A stretch of DNA of 7,488 nucleotides from Firmicutes bacterium UBA5301 (lineage in GTDB: Bacteria; Bacillota; UBA5301). Numbering within the stretch: position 1 is the stretch's first letter; each line of letters opens with the position of its first letter. The stretch is taken from contig DHRX01000096.1 of NCBI GenBank assembly GCA_002408345.1, positions 1,421-8,908 of the forward strand, in the 5' to 3' direction. A program made the position numbers and the translations under genes. Under the pieces are notes generated by a model, which was given only the letters and a program-made list of their open reading frames with translations, did not search any database and had not been told where the DNA came from. Of the stretch, positions 6,217-7,488 are shown in pieces.

Positions 6217-7479
6217 TTAATATTTAACAAGGTTCAATAAAAACTGGGCCAAAGCCTCCGGCAAGTGCCTAACATGCTCATTAACGACTAAAAAATTTCC
6301 GGTAATCGCCTCGACACCTAAAGCCTCAACCGCCTCCTGATCTAGTAAAACCGGTTCAGCTCCTTGCTCCCGGTATTTGGCCAGAACATCTTCAGGATAA
6401 ACCGCCTCATTGGCGACAACATAATCTACTACCCCTTTGCCTAAATGCGCAGCTAAAGCTTTTAAGTGGTCACTAACGGTATACCCATCAGTTTCTCCAG
6501 GTTGGGTCATCAGATTACAGACATAAACTACTGGAGCTTTAGCCATAGTTACCGCCCGTCGAATCCCAGGGACTAAAATATTCGGTATAACACTAGTATA
6601 TAAACTGCCTGGACCTAAAACCACTAAGTCGGCTTCACGAATAGCCGTAACCGCTTCTTCCGGCGGAGCAACATTAGCAGGTGACAACTCGACCCGGGTA
6701 ATTTGTTTCTGAGTAGCGGTAATCTGCCACTCTCCCTCGACCTTTGAACCATCGGTAAATGTAGCTACTAGAGTTACATCTTCTAAAGTGGAAGGAAGAA
6801 CCTCACCCCGGACCGCCAATACCTTACTCGACTCTTTAACCGCTGTTTCAAAATCCCCGGTAATTTCAGACATAGTCACAATGAAAAGGTTACCAAAGGA
6901 ATGCCCTTCCAAGCCGGTCATTTGGGGACCAAAGCGGTACTCAAAGAGTTTTTTCATCAAAGGTTCGGTATCGGCTAAAGCAACTAGACAGGAACGAATA
7001 TCTCCCGGAGGTAGCGTGCCTAATTCGGCACGAATCCGCCCAGAACTACCACCGTTATCGGCTACAGTAACAATGGCCGTAATATTATGAGTAAATTCTT
7101 TTAACCCTCGTAACAGGGTGGAAAGACCGGTCCCGCCACCGATGACCACAACTTTAGGGCCACGGCGTAACTGCTGAAGAGTCAGGTAGTAATCTAAAAA
7201 CTCGGCATCATTCCCGGCAAAGGCTACCGTAACTACTGAATTAAGGAGGTGCTTAATACCAAAAGCCACTGTACCTACGCCTAAAAAGGCAAATATTAAA
7301 CCGCTAACCCGGTATAACACCGTTGAAGTTAAATCTAACCAATCAGTCAGCTCTATCCAGAGCCTAGAAAAAGCGGTCCAAAAAGGGGTGAATAGCACCG
7401 GTCCTATTACCAGCTCAAACCCAAAGATGGTCAACCAAGCTCCAAAGAAGATTAGGACAATCCAGCGTTTAAAACGCAT
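6217..7479 (-). CDS. yvcK: YvcK family UDP-sugar/nucleotide-binding factor with N-terminal membrane extension
   Basis: Bacillus YvcK (also MgfK) is needed for normal growth and cell shape on gluconeogenic carbon sources, binds UDP-sugars and is linked to peptidoglycan synthesis; mycobacterial CuvA is related. The CofD-like Rossmann core starts near residue 108, with VVVIGGGTGLSTLLRGL (110-126), VTVADNGGSSGRIR (137-150), LGTLPPGDIRSCLVALA (153-169), EGHSFGNLFI (191-200), VVLGPGSLYTSVIPNILVPGI (286-306, glycine-rich nucleotide contact), NLMTQPGETDGYT (322-334) and VVANEAVYP (354-362). Bacillus YvcK is about 317 residues; the surplus of about 100 here is N-terminal and holds two hydrophobic segments (about 7-30 and 52-76), so the enzyme-like core should be tethered to the cytoplasmic face of the membrane. 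Similar long forms are known in Clostridia. The ATG at 7479 is followed by a plausible membrane start (MRFKRW), but only nine bases remain upstream and no clear ribosome binding site or in-frame stop is visible, so the true start could lie further out. Confidence 0.93.
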   Translation of the reverse strand: MRFKRWIVLIFFGAWLTIFGFELVIGPVLFTPFWTAFSRLWIELTDWLDLTSTVLYRVSGLIFAFLGVGTVAFGIKHLLNSVVTVAFAGNDAEFLDYYLTLQQLRRGPKVVVIGGGTGLSTLLRGLKEFTHNITAIVTVADNGGSSGRIRAELGTLPPGDIRSCLVALADTEPLMKKLFEYRFGPQMTGLEGHSFGNLFIVTMSEITGDFETAVKESSKVLAVRGEVLPSTLEDVTLVATFTDGSKVEGEWQITATQKQITRVELSPANVAPPEEAVTAIREADLVVLGPGSLYTSVIPNILVPGIRRAVTMAKAPVVYVCNLMTQPGETDGYTVSDHLKALAAHLGKGVVDYVVANEAVYPEDVLAKYREQGAEPVLLDQEAVEALGVEAITGNFLVVNEHVRHLPEALAQFLLNLVKY

Positions 7480-7488
7480 CCCCGGAGC

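Larger units (their letters stand above)
1..7479 (-). other. Probable single transcription unit: yvcK, BON, lipoprotein, whiA, gap, pgk, tpiA, gpmI
   Basis: All eight genes point the same way, with gaps of 49, 2, 12, 65, 3 and 20 bases and one 4-base overlap. No intrinsic terminator (GC-rich stem plus U-run) is visible in any gap, and no convincing -35/-10 pair was found in the two longest gaps. The simplest reading is one long operon, probably starting upstream of the window. An internal promoter inside the 3' end of whiA for the glycolytic half cannot be excluded by eye. Operon status is inferred from spacing only. Confidence 0.55.

Noticed and set aside
6788..7090. 100-codon open frame on the plus strand
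   Set aside because: It is antisense to the most conserved part of the YvcK core and has no recognisable features.
1..7488. Mobile element, CRISPR array, tRNA or phage island
   Set aside because: No transposase or integrase frames, no regularly spaced repeats, no terminal inverted repeats and no tRNA-like cloverleaf were seen; the window is continuous housekeeping coding sequence.

Overview
The window is one uninterrupted, tightly packed run of eight genes, all on the minus strand (read from right to left). Every gene is intact except gpmI, which runs off the left edge. The core families point to a Gram-positive, low-to-moderate-GC Bacillota, most likely a Clostridia/Peptococcaceae- or Moorella-like lineage. 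The grounds are a yvcK-whiA cluster, strong AGGAGG-type ribosome binding sites, frequent GTG starts and a long YvcK with a membrane N-terminus. The exact taxon cannot be read from the sequence.

Right half (about 7479 to 3964), the regulatory/envelope block: yvcK (UDP-sugar/nucleotide-binding factor with a two-helix membrane extension), a small cytoplasmic protein with two BON domains, a lipoprotein whose C-terminal part resembles the DUF4097 beta-repeat fold, and whiA (LAGLIDADG-like plus helix-turn-helix DNA-binding protein). In Bacillus yvcK and whiA are adjacent and sit in a rapZ-yvcK-whiA-crh cluster. Here two extra genes are inserted between them, and crh does not follow whiA.

Left half (3898 to 1), the triose-phosphate segment of glycolysis/gluconeogenesis: gap, pgk, tpiA and gpmI in pathway order. 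Gaps are 3 and 20 bases, and tpiA and gpmI overlap by 4 bases. Only 65 bases separate whiA from gap. They hold no CggR-type repressor gene, no convincing promoter and no terminator, so the glycolytic genes may be read through from the yvcK-whiA block. This is interesting because YvcK is known in Bacillus as a factor needed for growth on gluconeogenic carbon sources and for normal cell shape.

No tRNA, rRNA, CRISPR array, insertion sequence, phage gene or large repeat was seen. No stretch over 300 bases lacks a gene. I found no new defence or mobile system. The points most worth a second look are the BON/lipoprotein insertion between yvcK and whiA, the membrane extension of YvcK, the direct whiA-gap junction, and a departure from the usual cofactor-site residues in GAPDH.
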